This document shows, in pieces, positions 25,270-34,142 of a DNA stretch of 64,000 nt (within the stretch, counting starts at the first letter, position 1; each line of letters opens with the position of its first letter). Position numbers and translations under genes: made by a program. This DNA comes from Arthrobacter humicola (GTDB lineage Bacteria > Actinomycetota > Actinomycetes > Actinomycetales > Micrococcaceae). The stretch covers positions 62,001-126,000 of the forward strand of contig NZ_JAFKON010000010.1 in assembly GCF_022803015.1 (NCBI RefSeq), written 5' to 3'. Under the pieces are notes generated by a model. The model was not told the DNA's origin. It made no database searches and saw only the letters and a list, made by a program, of their open reading frames with translations.

Positions 25270-26034
25270 TCATTCGGGGAAGCGCTGCCCTTCGGGGGAG
25301 GCGGGGCCGCCGGCATGATAGCTGGACCAGATGTCGCCCATTTCCTCCGTGGACTGCTCCACGATCCTGCTCATGGCGGCGTGCGCGGCGTCCGCCTCGC
25401 CGCGCTGAATAGCGCTGGCCACATCGACGTGCAGCTGCAGGGCCTCGTGGTGTGGCAAGTGCGGCATGAGTCCGTGCTGGGTGCGCCCGGTCAGCACCTC
25501 GGTCACCAGGTTATGCAGCTGGGCGAACATGGCGTTGCCGGAGGCCCGGAGTACCGACGCGTGGAATTCGATGTCGAGCCGCAGGAACTCGTCCCGGTCT
25601 CCGCGCTGGCCGGATGCCCACAGCCGTGCGGCCAGCGAGACGAGGTCGCTCCCGGCATCCCAGGAAGCCCTCCCGGCAGCGAGCCGGGCGGCCGCCGGTT
25701 CGATTGCCCCGCGGAGCTCGTTCAGGGCCTGCAGCTGCTCCAGCCGCTTTGACGAGGCCAGCCGCCAGCGGATTACCTGCGGGTCGTACGCGTTCCACGA
25801 TTCCTCCGGCTGCACCACCGTCCCCAGCCGCCGCCGCGACTCCAGCATCCCCTTGGAGGACAGCACGCGGGTGGCTTCCCGCACCACGGACCGGGAGACG
25901 TTGTGCCGGGCCTCAATCTCGTCCAGGCGCAGGATCGAGTGCGGTGCCAGCGTCCCTTCGGCGATGGCAAGCCCCAGGTTCTGGAGCAGCACGGCATGCA
26001 GGTCTGCTGTTGGCTCCGCCTTTGGAGTTTTCAT
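25270..26034 (-). CDS. GntR-family regulator, FadR/FCD subfamily
   Basis: 254 residues from ATG 26034; a GTG eight codons upstream (26058) is also possible, and neither has a clear ribosome-binding site. The winged helix is at about residues 10-70 (ILRLDEIEARHNVSRSVVRE, ATRVLSSKGMLESRRRLGTV). An FCD ligand-binding domain follows (NELRGAIEPAAARLAAGR, RLDIEFHASVLRASGN, EALQLHVDVASAIQRGE) with the usual metal ligands D, H and H. FCD proteins commonly sense sugar acids. The gene diverges from the galactonate-type operon, which it most likely represses until the aldonate or its keto-deoxy derivative is present. Confidence 0.92.
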   Translation of the reverse strand: MKTPKAEPTADLHAVLLQNLGLAIAEGTLAPHSILRLDEIEARHNVSRSVVREATRVLSSKGMLESRRRLGTVVQPEESWNAYDPQVIRWRLASSKRLEQLQALNELRGAIEPAAARLAAGRASWDAGSDLVSLAARLWASGQRGDRDEFLRLDIEFHASVLRASGNAMFAQLHNLVTEVLTGRTQHGLMPHLPHHEALQLHVDVASAIQRGEADAAHAAMSRIVEQSTEEMGDIWSSYHAGGPASPEGQRFPE

Positions 26035-26094
26035 AAATAAATCATACTGGCGGCCCACAAGGTCTTGTATAAATCTGCTTTATTTACCTAAGAT
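26035..26094 (+). promoter_or_regulatory. Promoter/operator region of the sugar-acid operon
   Basis: This AT-rich island stands out in GC-rich DNA. TTGTAT (26065-26070) and TAAGAT (26089-26094) are spaced 18 bases apart and could be -35 and -10 boxes. CTTGTATAAATC resembles half of the TTGTATACAA-type site bound by many FadR-subfamily regulators. An ATAAATAAAT run near 26035 is mirrored by CTTTATTTA near 26080. Operator assignment is inference. Confidence 0.45.
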
Positions 26095-26174
26095 CACTTC
26101 CAGAGCAGATGTAAAGATGCATTTGCAGCCGGCTGGACAGAGACGCCCAGCCCTTAAAACCAAAGGAAGTCGTA

Positions 26175-27470
26175 ATGAAGCGACGTTCAATTGCGAAGTA
26201 CGCGGCCGTCGCCGCCGTCCTGTCCCTGGGCCTGACCGCCTGCGGCGGGGCCAGCGGCAGCGCCGACGCCAAGACCTCCGGCACCGTCCGGGTCACCCTC
26301 GCCAACCACGTCTGGACCGAGGGCATCAAGGCAGCCATTCCGGAATTCGAGAAGTCCAGCGGACTCAAGGTCGAACTGACCCAGCTGGGCGAAGACCAGC
26401 TCTCGGACCAGTACAACGTCAAGCTCAACGCCGGCAGCGACGAGATCGACGTCATGATGTACCGCCCGCTCCAGGAAGGAAAGGCGTTCGCGAAGAACGG
26501 CTACCTCGCGGACCTGACGTCCAAGGTCTCCTCGGACGCCGCGTGGGACTGGAAGGACTACCAGGAGGGCCCGGTCAAGGCCACCACCGCTGACGGCAAG
26601 GTGGTCGGCGTCCCGATCATCACCGAGCGCGAAGTCCTCTACTACCGGAAGGACCTGCTGAAGGCCGCCGGCCTGGAGGTTCCCAAGACGATGGACGAGC
26701 TCGAGGCCGCGGCCAAGGCCATCAAGGCTGCCTCCCCGGGCACGGCCGGCTTCGTGGCCCGCACCGGCAAGTCCGCCGCCGTCACCCAGTTCTCCAGCTT
26801 CCTGTACAGCTTCGGCGGCGACTTCACCGACGCCAGCGGCAAGTCCGCCGTCAACTCCGACGCCGCGAAGAAGGCCTACGCGTTCTACGGCGGCCTGATC
26901 AAGAACTATGGCCCCGACAACGTCAGCACCGACATGAGCTGGCCCGAGGCAATGGCGATCTTCACCCAGGGCAAGGCCGCCTTCTATACGGAGGCCGACT
27001 CGCTCTACAAGAACGCCACCGACCCGGCCAAGTCCAAGGTCGCCGACACCGTCGGCTTCGCCGCACTGCCCGCCGGCCCCGCCGGTTCGAAGCCGTACAA
27101 CATCCCGTCCTGGGGCCTCGCCATCAACCAGGCATCCAGCAACCAGGACAACGCCTGGAAGTTCATCCAGTGGGCCACCAGCAAGGAACGCACCCTCGAG
27201 GCACAGAAGGCCGGAGTCCCCGGACCCCGCGCGTCGGTCTGGGCTGACCAGGCCGGCACCTCCACCTACCCGAAGGACCTCGCCGAGGCCATCTCCGCCA
27301 GCGCCAAGAACGGCGTCGGGCACGACCGTCCCCAGGTTGTCACCGTAGGCAAGGCCCGCGAAATCGTGGGCGGCCCGATCGTCGCCACCATCACCGGCTC
27401 TGACTCGTCCGCCGCAGCCGACACGGCGCACGACGCCTTCCAGAAGTTCCTGGACAGCGAAAAGAAGTAA
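26175..27470 (+). CDS. Sugar(-acid) ABC transporter substrate-binding lipoprotein
   Basis: 431 residues from ATG 26175 after AAAGGAAG. The signal is lipoprotein type: MKRRSIAKYAAVAAVLSLGL then TAC with Cys23 at the lipobox. The rest is a CUT1-type solute-binding protein (family 1): VRVTLANHVWTEGIKAAIPE, DEIDVMMYRPLQEGKAFAKN, VVGVPIITEREVLYYRKDLL and YNIPSWGLAINQASSNQDNA. It captures the substrate outside the membrane for the two permeases downstream. The catabolic genes in the same operon suggest D-galactonate or a related aldonate or sugar. A hairpin at 27531-27560 separates it from the permeases, consistent with higher expression of the binding protein. Confidence 0.92.
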   Translation: MKRRSIAKYAAVAAVLSLGLTACGGASGSADAKTSGTVRVTLANHVWTEGIKAAIPEFEKSSGLKVELTQLGEDQLSDQYNVKLNAGSDEIDVMMYRPLQEGKAFAKNGYLADLTSKVSSDAAWDWKDYQEGPVKATTADGKVVGVPIITEREVLYYRKDLLKAAGLEVPKTMDELEAAAKAIKAASPGTAGFVARTGKSAAVTQFSSFLYSFGGDFTDASGKSAVNSDAAKKAYAFYGGLIKNYGPDNVSTDMSWPEAMAIFTQGKAAFYTEADSLYKNATDPAKSKVADTVGFAALPAGPAGSKPYNIPSWGLAINQASSNQDNAWKFIQWATSKERTLEAQKAGVPGPRASVWADQAGTSTYPKDLAEAISASAKNGVGHDRPQVVTVGKAREIVGGPIVATITGSDSSAAADTAHDAFQKFLDSEKK

Positions 27471-27530
27471 CGCCCCAGCGCGCCAGCCAGGCTTCGCGCC
27501 TGAGCACTGCGCCTGAGCACCAAACAGCCC

Positions 27531-27560
27531 GGCGGGACGGCGGTCCGATGCCGTCCCGCC
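27531..27560 (+). terminator. Intra-operon hairpin between binding protein and permease genes
   Basis: GGCGGGACGGC (27531-27541) pairs perfectly with GCCGTCCCGCC (27550-27560) around an 8-base loop; TTTT follows 10 bases later. Such hairpins after solute-binding-protein genes usually protect the upstream mRNA and attenuate the permease genes. Confidence 0.65.
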
Positions 27561-27602
27561 GCGGCCAGCTTTTCACTTCACCCCCAACTCCTTAGGTGAA
27601 TC

Positions 27603-28571
27603 ATGTCTGTATTGACCACTCCCCGCAGCGCCCAGACCCAGCCGCCGTCCGGCCGCAAGGGCGCCCGCACCCCCGGTGCACGCGAGAACTTCTCCGGCTG
27701 GGCCAACCGGCACCGCAAATGGCTCTTCGCCGCCCCCGCCATGATCTTTGTCGGCGTCCTGATCGTCTTCCCCCTCGGCTGGACCCTGTACCTGAGCCTG
27801 ACCGATTCGCAGGGCTCGGTCCGGGCGGCCTCCGAGTTTGTCGGCGTGCAGAACTACCTCACGGTCCTCTCCGACGTCGAACGCTTCTGGCCCGCCGTCG
27901 GCCGCACGCTGAGCTTCACCGGCGTTGCACTTGTCTGCGAAGTGGTCCTCGGCATGTGCATTGCGCTGCTGCTGTGGCGCCCGTTCCGCGGCGAAAAATG
28001 GGTCCGCGTGGCCATCCTGCTCCCGCTCGTCGCCACTCCCGTGGCCGTCGGCATGATGTGGCGGCTGATCTTCGATCCCAACATCGGCTTCGTCAACCAG
28101 CTGCTCGGCATGGTCGGGATTCCCGGCCAGCCCTGGCTCTCCGGCCAGGACACGGCGCTCGGCACCACCATCTTCATGGACGTGTGGCAGTGGACCCCCA
28201 TGGTGGTCCTGATCCTCCTGGCCGGACTGACCTCGCTCTCCGAGGAACCCGACGAGGCGGCCCGGATGGACGGCGCCAACGCCTTCCAGCGCTTTTTCTT
28301 CATCACGCTGCCCCTCATGATGCCGACCGTGATCGTCGCCATCCTGCTCCGGGGCATCGACGCCCTGAAGACCTTCGACATCCTCTACGCCACCAAGGGC
28401 AAGGGCGGCGGGTCCTTCCACGAAGTGGAAACGCTCAACGTCTACGCCTACGGGCTGAGCTTCGACTACAACCAGTACGGGCTCTCCTCCGCGGTGCTGA
28501 TCCTGTTCTTCATGATCATCATCGGCTCCATGTGGCTGCTGACCATGCGCAAGAAAGCGGTAAGCAAATGA
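27603..28571 (+). CDS. Carbohydrate ABC transporter permease (first subunit, MalF-like)
   Basis: 322 residues with six membrane helices: the first is WLFAAPAMIFVGVLIVFPLGW and the last is VLILFFMIIIGSMWLLTM. The coupling (EAA) loop reads LTSLSEEPDEAARMDGANAF with the conserved G before the next helix. It forms the channel with the next gene and overlaps it by four bases (ATGA at 28568). No ATP-binding subunit is encoded anywhere in this operon; as in other actinobacterial CUT1 importers, a shared MsiK-like ATPase from elsewhere probably drives transport. Confidence 0.92.
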   Translation: MSVLTTPRSAQTQPPSGRKGARTPGARENFSGWANRHRKWLFAAPAMIFVGVLIVFPLGWTLYLSLTDSQGSVRAASEFVGVQNYLTVLSDVERFWPAVGRTLSFTGVALVCEVVLGMCIALLLWRPFRGEKWVRVAILLPLVATPVAVGMMWRLIFDPNIGFVNQLLGMVGIPGQPWLSGQDTALGTTIFMDVWQWTPMVVLILLAGLTSLSEEPDEAARMDGANAFQRFFFITLPLMMPTVIVAILLRGIDALKTFDILYATKGKGGGSFHEVETLNVYAYGLSFDYNQYGLSSAVLILFFMIIIGSMWLLTMRKKAVSK

Positions 28572-29461
28572 CCGTAGTGTCCGAAAACACCGAACCCCAA
28601 ACGGTCGCCGCCGTGCCGGCCAAGATCGCGCCGCGCCCCCGGAAGCCGCTGGGCACCCGCGCGTACAAGGTGTTCCGCGTGGCGGCACTGGTGGCCGTGG
28701 TGCTGTTCCTGATCGCCCCGCTGTTCTGGATGCTGCTGGCATCCCTCAAGACCAACGTGGACATCTACGACACCGGCAAGTCGTTCCTGTTCACCCCCAC
28801 GTTCGAGAACTACGCCAATGTGCTGCAGCGGAACAACTACTTCGTCTTCATCTTCAACAGCTTCTGGGTGGCCTTCGTCTCCACTGCCCTGTCGCTGGTC
28901 CTGGGCGTGCCCGCCGCCTACGCCATGAGCCGGTTCACGATGCACCGCTCGGCCCTTGTGGTCCTGATGGCCCGTGTCATCCCCGGCGTTTCCCTGCTGG
29001 TGCCCTGGTACTACGTCTTCTCCAACCTGAAGATGGTGGGCGGCTTCGAGGTGCTGATCCTCAGCCACATGTTCGTCGCGCTGCCGCTGATCGTGTACAT
29101 CATGATGAGCTACTTCGATTCCCTGCCGCTGGAGCTGGAGGAGTCGGCCCAAGTGGACGGCCTCACCCCGATCGGCGCCTTCCGCCGCATCACCCTGCCG
29201 CTCTCCGTCGCCGGCATGGCCACCGCCGGCATCCTGTCCTTCATCTTCTCGTGGAACAACTTCATGTTCGCCCTGGTGCTCTCCGGCTCCAAGACCAAGA
29301 CCCTGCCGGTCGCGATCTTCGACTTCGTCTCCTACGCCAGCATCGACTGGGGCGGACTCATGGCGGCCGCCACCGTGGTCACCATTCCGATCATGATCAT
29401 TGCGCTCTTCACGCAGAAGTACATCGTCTCCGGCATGACCGCCGGCGCGACCAAGGGCTAG
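28568..29461 (+). CDS. Carbohydrate ABC transporter permease (second subunit, MalG-like)
   Basis: 297 residues from ATG 28568, overlapping the upstream permease stop. After a basic cytoplasmic N-terminus, six helices follow. The EAA loop is LPLELEESAQVDGLTPIGAF and the C-terminal helix ends IIALFTQKYIVSGMTAGATK, typical of MalG-like subunits. It pairs with the first permease to form the translocation pore. DgoD starts 7 bases after its stop, so uptake and catabolism are directly linked. Confidence 0.92.
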   Translation: MTVVSENTEPQTVAAVPAKIAPRPRKPLGTRAYKVFRVAALVAVVLFLIAPLFWMLLASLKTNVDIYDTGKSFLFTPTFENYANVLQRNNYFVFIFNSFWVAFVSTALSLVLGVPAAYAMSRFTMHRSALVVLMARVIPGVSLLVPWYYVFSNLKMVGGFEVLILSHMFVALPLIVYIMMSYFDSLPLELEESAQVDGLTPIGAFRRITLPLSVAGMATAGILSFIFSWNNFMFALVLSGSKTKTLPVAIFDFVSYASIDWGGLMAAATVVTIPIMIIALFTQKYIVSGMTAGATKG

Positions 29462-29468
29462 GCAACAG

Positions 29469-30617
29469 ATGACACTCATCAGCAGGATTGAAACGTTCCT
29501 CGTCGCGCCGCGCTGGCTCTTCGTCCGGGTCGAGACCGAGAGCGGGATCGTCGGCTGGGGCGAGGCGAGCTGCGAAGGCCGCAGCGAAACCGTACGCACC
29601 GCCGTCGACCAGCTCTCGGAGCTGCTCATAGGCAACGATGCGCTGCGGATCGAGGACCACTGGCAGGTCATGACCAAGGGGTCCTTCTACCGCGGCGGGC
29701 CGATCCTGGCCAGCGCCGTGTCCGGCCTGGACCAGGCGCTCTGGGACATCGCGGGCAAGCACTTCAACACGCCCGTGCACCAGCTGCTCGGCGGCCATGT
29801 CCGGGACCGGATCCGGATGTACGGCTGGGTGGGCGGGGATGAGCCCAATGAGGTGGCGGACCAGATCAGCGCGCAGCTGGAGGTCGGCCTGACGGCGGTC
29901 AAGATGAACGCCAGCGGCCGGATGAGCCCCATCGCCTCCGTGGCCGAGCTCGACGGCGTCGTCCGCCGCGTCGCCGCCGCCCGCGAGGTCCTCGGCGACC
30001 ACCGCGACGTCGCCGTGGACTTCCACGGCCGCTTCAGCCTCGCCAACGTCCGCCGGGTGGCGCCGCTGCTGGAACCGTACCGGCCGTTCTTCCTCGAAGA
30101 GCCGGTGGTCCCGGAAAACACGCACCTGCTGCGCGAGTTCACGTCCTCCACGACGACGCCCGTCTCCACCGGTGAGCGGCTCTACAGCCGGCAGGAATTC
30201 CTGCCCGCGCTGCAGGCCGGCATCGCCGTGGCCCAGCCGGACCTCTCCCACGCCGGCGGCATCACCGAGGTCCGCAAAATCGCCTCGCTCGCCGAAATCT
30301 ACGAGGTCCAGCTCGCCCCGCACTGCCCGCTGGGCCCGCTGGCGCTCGCCGCCTGCCTGCAGGTGGGCTTCGCGACGCCCAACTTCCTGATCCAGGAGCA
30401 AAGCATCGGCATCCACTACAACCAGGGCGCCGAAGTCCTGGACTACGTGGTGGACAAGTCCCCGCTGAAGTTCGTGGACGGACACATCGAACGGCTCACC
30501 GGCCCGGGCCTGGGCATCGAGATCGACGAGGCCGTAGTCCGGGCCGCGGACAAGCGCGGGCATGCCTGGCGCGGTCCCGTCTGGCGGCACCCCGACGGCG
30601 CCTTCGCCGAGTGGTGA
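29469..30617 (+). CDS. dgoD: D-galactonate dehydratase (mandelate racemase/enolase superfamily)
   Basis: 382 residues, the same length as Escherichia coli DgoD. Metal and acid/base residues of the DgoD group are visible: VDFHGRFS (Asp184 and His186), FFLEEPVVPEN (Glu210), STGERLYS (Glu236), HAGGITEVRKI and QLAPHCPLGP (His285). These should bind Mg2+ and dehydrate D-galactonate to 2-keto-3-deoxy-D-galactonate. The two genes that follow encode an aldolase of the KDPG/KDPGal family and a KDG-type kinase, the rest of the De Ley-Doudoroff route. A closely related aldonate as substrate cannot be excluded. Confidence 0.88.
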   Translation: MTLISRIETFLVAPRWLFVRVETESGIVGWGEASCEGRSETVRTAVDQLSELLIGNDALRIEDHWQVMTKGSFYRGGPILASAVSGLDQALWDIAGKHFNTPVHQLLGGHVRDRIRMYGWVGGDEPNEVADQISAQLEVGLTAVKMNASGRMSPIASVAELDGVVRRVAAAREVLGDHRDVAVDFHGRFSLANVRRVAPLLEPYRPFFLEEPVVPENTHLLREFTSSTTTPVSTGERLYSRQEFLPALQAGIAVAQPDLSHAGGITEVRKIASLAEIYEVQLAPHCPLGPLALAACLQVGFATPNFLIQEQSIGIHYNQGAEVLDYVVDKSPLKFVDGHIERLTGPGLGIEIDEAVVRAADKRGHAWRGPVWRHPDGAFAEW

Positions 30618-30694
30618 ACGCCGGAACGCTGGGACCGGACCTGTTGCCCCGACGTATTTGCCCCGACGTATTTGCCTTGAAGGAGAAGCCTGAC

Positions 30695-31366
30695 ATGGAG
30701 AACACCCTGACGCCCGAACTGCTGCTGGCCGGGATCCAGGAAAGCCGGCTGGTGGCCATTGTGCGCGGCACGGACGGCGCGGCCGCCGCGAAGGCAGCCC
30801 TCGCGGCGATGGAGGAGGGCTTCCGGTATGTCGAAATAGCGCTCACCACACCCCGGGCCCTTGAAGCCATCCGGGAAGTCCGCGCGGCCGCCCCCGCGGG
30901 CTGCTTCGTCGGTGCCGGAACGGTGCTGACGGCCCAGGACGTTGCCCGCGTCGCCGAGGCGGGCGGCCAGTTCATGGTGACCCCGTCGCTGGCAGAGTCG
31001 ATTGCCGAGTCGGCCCGGCTGGCACTGCCTGTGCTCGCCGGTGCGCTGACACCCAGCGAGGCCCACGAAGCCATGAACCGCGGCGCCACGGCCGTCAAGC
31101 TCTTCCCCGCTTCCATCGGCGGTCCGGGCTACCTCAAGGCACTCCGCGACCCGTTCCCCGGGATCCCGTTCATCGCCGTCGGCGGCGTCGGGCTGGATGA
31201 AGCCGAGGGCTACTGGGAAGCCGGCGCCATTGCCGTGGGGCTCGGCGGACCGCTGTTCGGCGATGCCGGCTCCGGCGGCGACCTCGCCCCGATGCGGGAG
31301 CGGGCCCGCGGTTTCGTGACCCTGGCCGCCGGGTTCGGCCGCCCGCGCGCGGAGAGCCTGCGGTGA
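30695..31366 (+). CDS. 2-dehydro-3-deoxy-6-phosphogalactonate / KDPG aldolase
   Basis: 223 residues from ATG 30695 with AAGGAG 9 bases upstream. The KDPG/KHG aldolase signatures are LVAIVRGTD, YVEIALTTPRA (catalytic Glu), FVGAGTVLTAQDV, FMVTPSLAES and the Schiff-base lysine in ATAVKLFPAS. It cleaves the phosphorylated keto-deoxy acid to pyruvate and glyceraldehyde 3-phosphate. Context (DgoD upstream, KDG-type kinase downstream) favours the galactonate version. A 14-base tandem duplication (CCCCGACGTATTTG twice, about 30646-30673) lies in the gap before the ribosome-binding site. The stop overlaps the kinase start. Confidence 0.9.
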   Translation: MENTLTPELLLAGIQESRLVAIVRGTDGAAAAKAALAAMEEGFRYVEIALTTPRALEAIREVRAAAPAGCFVGAGTVLTAQDVARVAEAGGQFMVTPSLAESIAESARLALPVLAGALTPSEAHEAMNRGATAVKLFPASIGGPGYLKALRDPFPGIPFIAVGGVGLDEAEGYWEAGAIAVGLGGPLFGDAGSGGDLAPMRERARGFVTLAAGFGRPRAESLR

Positions 31367-32397
31367 TGGCCGCCGTCGGCCCGGCTTTGGCCGGGGAGGG
31401 CGTCGACCTGCTGACGTTTGGCGAGTCCATGGTCTCGCTGCGGTCCACCGGCCCGCTGTCCGCCGGCGGCAGCCTCGGCATGCACGTGGCCGGGGCCGAA
31501 TCGAACGTGGCCGTCGGGGTCGCCCGGCTCGGGCACAGCGTCACCTGGGCCGGGGTTGTCGGCGCCGACCCGCACGGGGAGTACATTCTGCGGCAGCTGC
31601 GCGCCGAGGGAATCGGGCTGCGGCACCGGATTGACGCGGCAAGGAACACCGGGGTGATGTTCCTTGAACAGCGCACCGCGGATGTCACCCGGGCCTTCTA
31701 CTACCGCGCCGGATCCGCCGGGTCCACCCTCGGCCGGGAGGACCTGGACCGTGCCCTGGCGGCCGGGGCCCGGATCCTGCATCTGACCGGCATCACCGCC
31801 GCCCTCAGCCCCGACGCCCGCAAGGCCGTGGATTACGCGGCCGAGCGCGCCGCCGCCGAAGGCATGGAGGTCTCCCTCGACGTCAATTACCGCAGCAAGC
31901 TCTGGACCCGGGAGGAGGCCCGCGCCGCGCTCACGCCGCTTGCCCGGCACGCCAGCATCGTGATCGCCTCCGACGATGAGCTCGGGCTGGTCGCGGCCCC
32001 GGTGGGAGCTGGCCCGGAGGGATCACCGCACCCCGGCGATGCCGATACAGATGCAGATGCCGCCGAAACAGCCATGGCCGCCGAACTGCTGGAGCGCGGC
32101 GTCCGCGAAGTCGTGGTCAAGCGCGGCGCCTCCGGTGCCGGTGTCCACACCGCCGACGGGCGGTGGGAAGTGCCCGCCGTGCCTGTGACCAGCATCGATA
32201 CCGTGGGCGCCGGGGATGCCTTCACCGCCGGCTACCTGTCCGCCCTGCTCGACGGCGCCGACGTCGCCGGCCGCCTGCAGCGCGGCGCCCTGGCGGGAGC
32301 CTTCGCCGTCAGCACCGCGGGGGACTGGGAAGGCCTGCCCGGCCGTGCGGAGCTGGCACTGCTCGGGACCACGCCGGGCGGAACCACCCAGCGCTAA
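31366..32397 (+). CDS. PfkB-family sugar kinase, 2-dehydro-3-deoxygluconate/galactonate kinase
   Basis: 343 residues; ATG 31366 overlaps the aldolase stop (TGATG), and a GTG one codon earlier is also possible. Ribokinase-fold motifs are LLTFGESMVSLRSTGPLSAG, GAESNVAVGVARLGHSVTWA, SLDVNYRSKLWT and the signature SIDTVGAGDAFTAGYLSALL with the catalytic Asp. It phosphorylates the keto-deoxy acid made by DgoD, giving the aldolase substrate. An acidic insertion (DADTDADAAETAM, about residues 224-236) is unusual for the family. The gene order dehydratase, aldolase, kinase is complete for the pathway. Confidence 0.88.
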   Translation: MAAVGPALAGEGVDLLTFGESMVSLRSTGPLSAGGSLGMHVAGAESNVAVGVARLGHSVTWAGVVGADPHGEYILRQLRAEGIGLRHRIDAARNTGVMFLEQRTADVTRAFYYRAGSAGSTLGREDLDRALAAGARILHLTGITAALSPDARKAVDYAAERAAAEGMEVSLDVNYRSKLWTREEARAALTPLARHASIVIASDDELGLVAAPVGAGPEGSPHPGDADTDADAAETAMAAELLERGVREVVVKRGASGAGVHTADGRWEVPAVPVTSIDTVGAGDAFTAGYLSALLDGADVAGRLQRGALAGAFAVSTAGDWEGLPGRAELALLGTTPGGTTQR

Positions 32398-32563
32398 GCC
32401 CCCGCTTTAAGCCCGCCGTACCGGCGTTGACGGTTCTTCGGCCGGCGTCCGGCCGTCCGGCACCGCCGGCACCGCCGGCGGCGCTCCCACCGTTCCGGCC
32501 GGCGCCGGGCCGCTGGCGCCGGGCAACTAAGACACCCCCTGTAAGAGCAGAAAAGGACCTGTT

Positions 32564-33793
32564 GTGAAAATCATTGCCGCTGAAGTGTTCGTCACCAGCC
32601 CCTCCCGGAACTTCGTGACCCTGCGGATCACCACCGAGGACGGCGTGACCGGGATCGGGGACGCGACCCTGAACGGGCGCGAGCTCGCCGTGGCCGCCTA
32701 TTTGAAGGAGCACGTCGCGCAGCTGCTGATCGGCAAGGACCCGCACCGGATCGAGGACACCTGGCAGTTCCTGTACCGGTCCTCGTACTGGCGCCGCGGC
32801 CCGGTCACGATGGCCGCGATCGCGGCCGTGGACATGGCGCTGTGGGACATCAAGGGCAAGCTCGCCGGGATGCCGGTCTACCAGCTCCTGGGCGGGGCGT
32901 CCCGGAACGGGCTGCGCGCCTACGGGCACGCCTCCGGCGCGGACCTGCCCTCGCTGTTCGATTCGGTCCGTGAGCACCTGGAGCTCGGCTACAAGTCGAT
33001 CCGGATCCAGACCGCGGTGCCCGGGATCAAGGCCGTCTACGGCGTCGCGGCCCAGGCCCAGGCCTCCGGGGAACGCTACGACTACGAACCGGCCGGACGC
33101 GGCGCGTTCCCGCAGGAAGAGGACTGGGACACCCGCGCCTACCTCCGCCACCTGCCCACCGTGTTCGAGGCCGTGCGCAACGAGTTCGGCCCGGACATCC
33201 CGTTGCTGCACGACGGGCACCACCGGATGACCCCGATCCAGGCCGCGAAGCTGGGCAAGGCGCTCGAACCCTACGACCTGTTCTGGCTCGAGGACTGCAC
33301 CCCGGCCGAAAACCAGGAAGCCCTCCGCCTGGTCCGGGCGCACACCACCACCCCGCTCGCGATCGGGGAAATCTTCAACACCGTCTACGACTACCAGGCC
33401 CTGATCAAGGAACAGCTGATCGACTACGTGCGGGCAGCCTCCACCCACTTCGGCGGGATCAGCCCGCTGAAGAAGGTGATGGACTACGCCGCGCAGTACC
33501 AGATCAAGTCCGGCTTCCACGGCCCCACCGACATCTCCCCGGTCGGGTTCGCCGCGCAGCTGCACGTGGGCCTGGCGATCCACAACTACGGCATCCAGGA
33601 ATACATGCAGCACTCGGACAAAACCAACGAGGTCTTCGAACAATCCATGACCTTCGTCGACGGCTACCTGCACCCCGGCGACAAGCCCGGCATCGGCGTC
33701 GAATTCAACGAAGAAGCCGCCGCCGCGTTCCCCTACCAGCAGGCCTACCTGCCCTACAACCGCCTCGTCGACGGCACCGTCCATGATTGGTAA
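32564..33793 (+). CDS. ManD/RspA-type sugar-acid dehydratase (enolase superfamily)
   Basis: 409 residues from a GTG at 32564 after AAAAGGA. The product belongs to the mannonate-dehydratase (ManD, formerly RspA) group: MKIIAAEVFVTSPSRNFVTL, SYWRRGPVTMAAIAAVDMAL, LLHDGHHRMTP (metal Asp and His), FWLEDCTPAENQE, AIGEIFNTVYD and GFHGPTDISPVGFAAQLHVG. Members range from true D-mannonate dehydratases to low-activity gluconate dehydratases. Codon use is noticeably more uniform than in the neighbours, suggesting strong expression. It is the last gene of the operon, 166 bases after the kinase, and may widen the range of aldonates used. Confidence 0.88.
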   Translation: MKIIAAEVFVTSPSRNFVTLRITTEDGVTGIGDATLNGRELAVAAYLKEHVAQLLIGKDPHRIEDTWQFLYRSSYWRRGPVTMAAIAAVDMALWDIKGKLAGMPVYQLLGGASRNGLRAYGHASGADLPSLFDSVREHLELGYKSIRIQTAVPGIKAVYGVAAQAQASGERYDYEPAGRGAFPQEEDWDTRAYLRHLPTVFEAVRNEFGPDIPLLHDGHHRMTPIQAAKLGKALEPYDLFWLEDCTPAENQEALRLVRAHTTTPLAIGEIFNTVYDYQALIKEQLIDYVRAASTHFGGISPLKKVMDYAAQYQIKSGFHGPTDISPVGFAAQLHVGLAIHNYGIQEYMQHSDKTNEVFEQSMTFVDGYLHPGDKPGIGVEFNEEAAAAFPYQQAYLPYNRLVDGTVHDW

Positions 33794-33848
33794 CCCGGCC
33801 ACGACAGGTAACCGGCACTGGCGGCTGGCAGTGCCTTAAGCACCAAAA

Positions 33849-33889
33849 AGGTCCCGGGCGGCGAGTCGATGCTCAGCCGCCCGGGACCT
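33849..33889. terminator. Perfect 14-bp terminator closing the sugar-acid operon
   Basis: The stem 33849-33862 (AGGTCCCGGGCGGC) pairs with 33876-33889 without mismatch around a 13-base loop. A run of A precedes it and CTCTTTT follows, so it can work in both directions for the operon (+) and the small gene at 33933 (-). Confidence 0.9.
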
Positions 33890-33932
33890 GGCTCTTTTGA
33901 GTCCGGCTCTCAGCGTCCGGTGTGCTGGTTGC

Positions 33933-34142
33933 TTAGTGAACCTGTTCCCGGGTCATGCCGAAGGGGACCTGGTCGGAGAGGGCCGCGGTGTAGTGGCCCG
34001 GCTTGTGCCGCGTGAGCAAAATGCCGTGCGTCCCGGTTGTCATGGCGAGCTGCTGCAGCCCGCGGACGGCGTCGTTGAGTCGGTCGTCGAGCACGCGCCG
34101 GTTGTCGACCTGGATCTCAATGGGCTCGGTAATGGTGGTCAT
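33933..34142 (-). CDS. Conserved-looking small hypothetical protein (69 aa)
   Basis: ATG at 34142 preceded by AAGAAAGACAG. The product MTTITEPIEIQVDNRRVLDD... continues RLNDAVRGLQQLAMTTGTHG and ILLTRHKPGHYTAALSDQVP. It looks like a compact alpha/beta domain, with no signal or membrane segment. I have no family name for it. It has its own leader (34143-34344), which I see as non-coding apart from a small hairpin, CCACCC-N6-GGGTGG near 34303-34320. Confidence 0.65.
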   Translation of the reverse strand: MTTITEPIEIQVDNRRVLDDRLNDAVRGLQQLAMTTGTHGILLTRHKPGHYTAALSDQVPFGMTREQVH

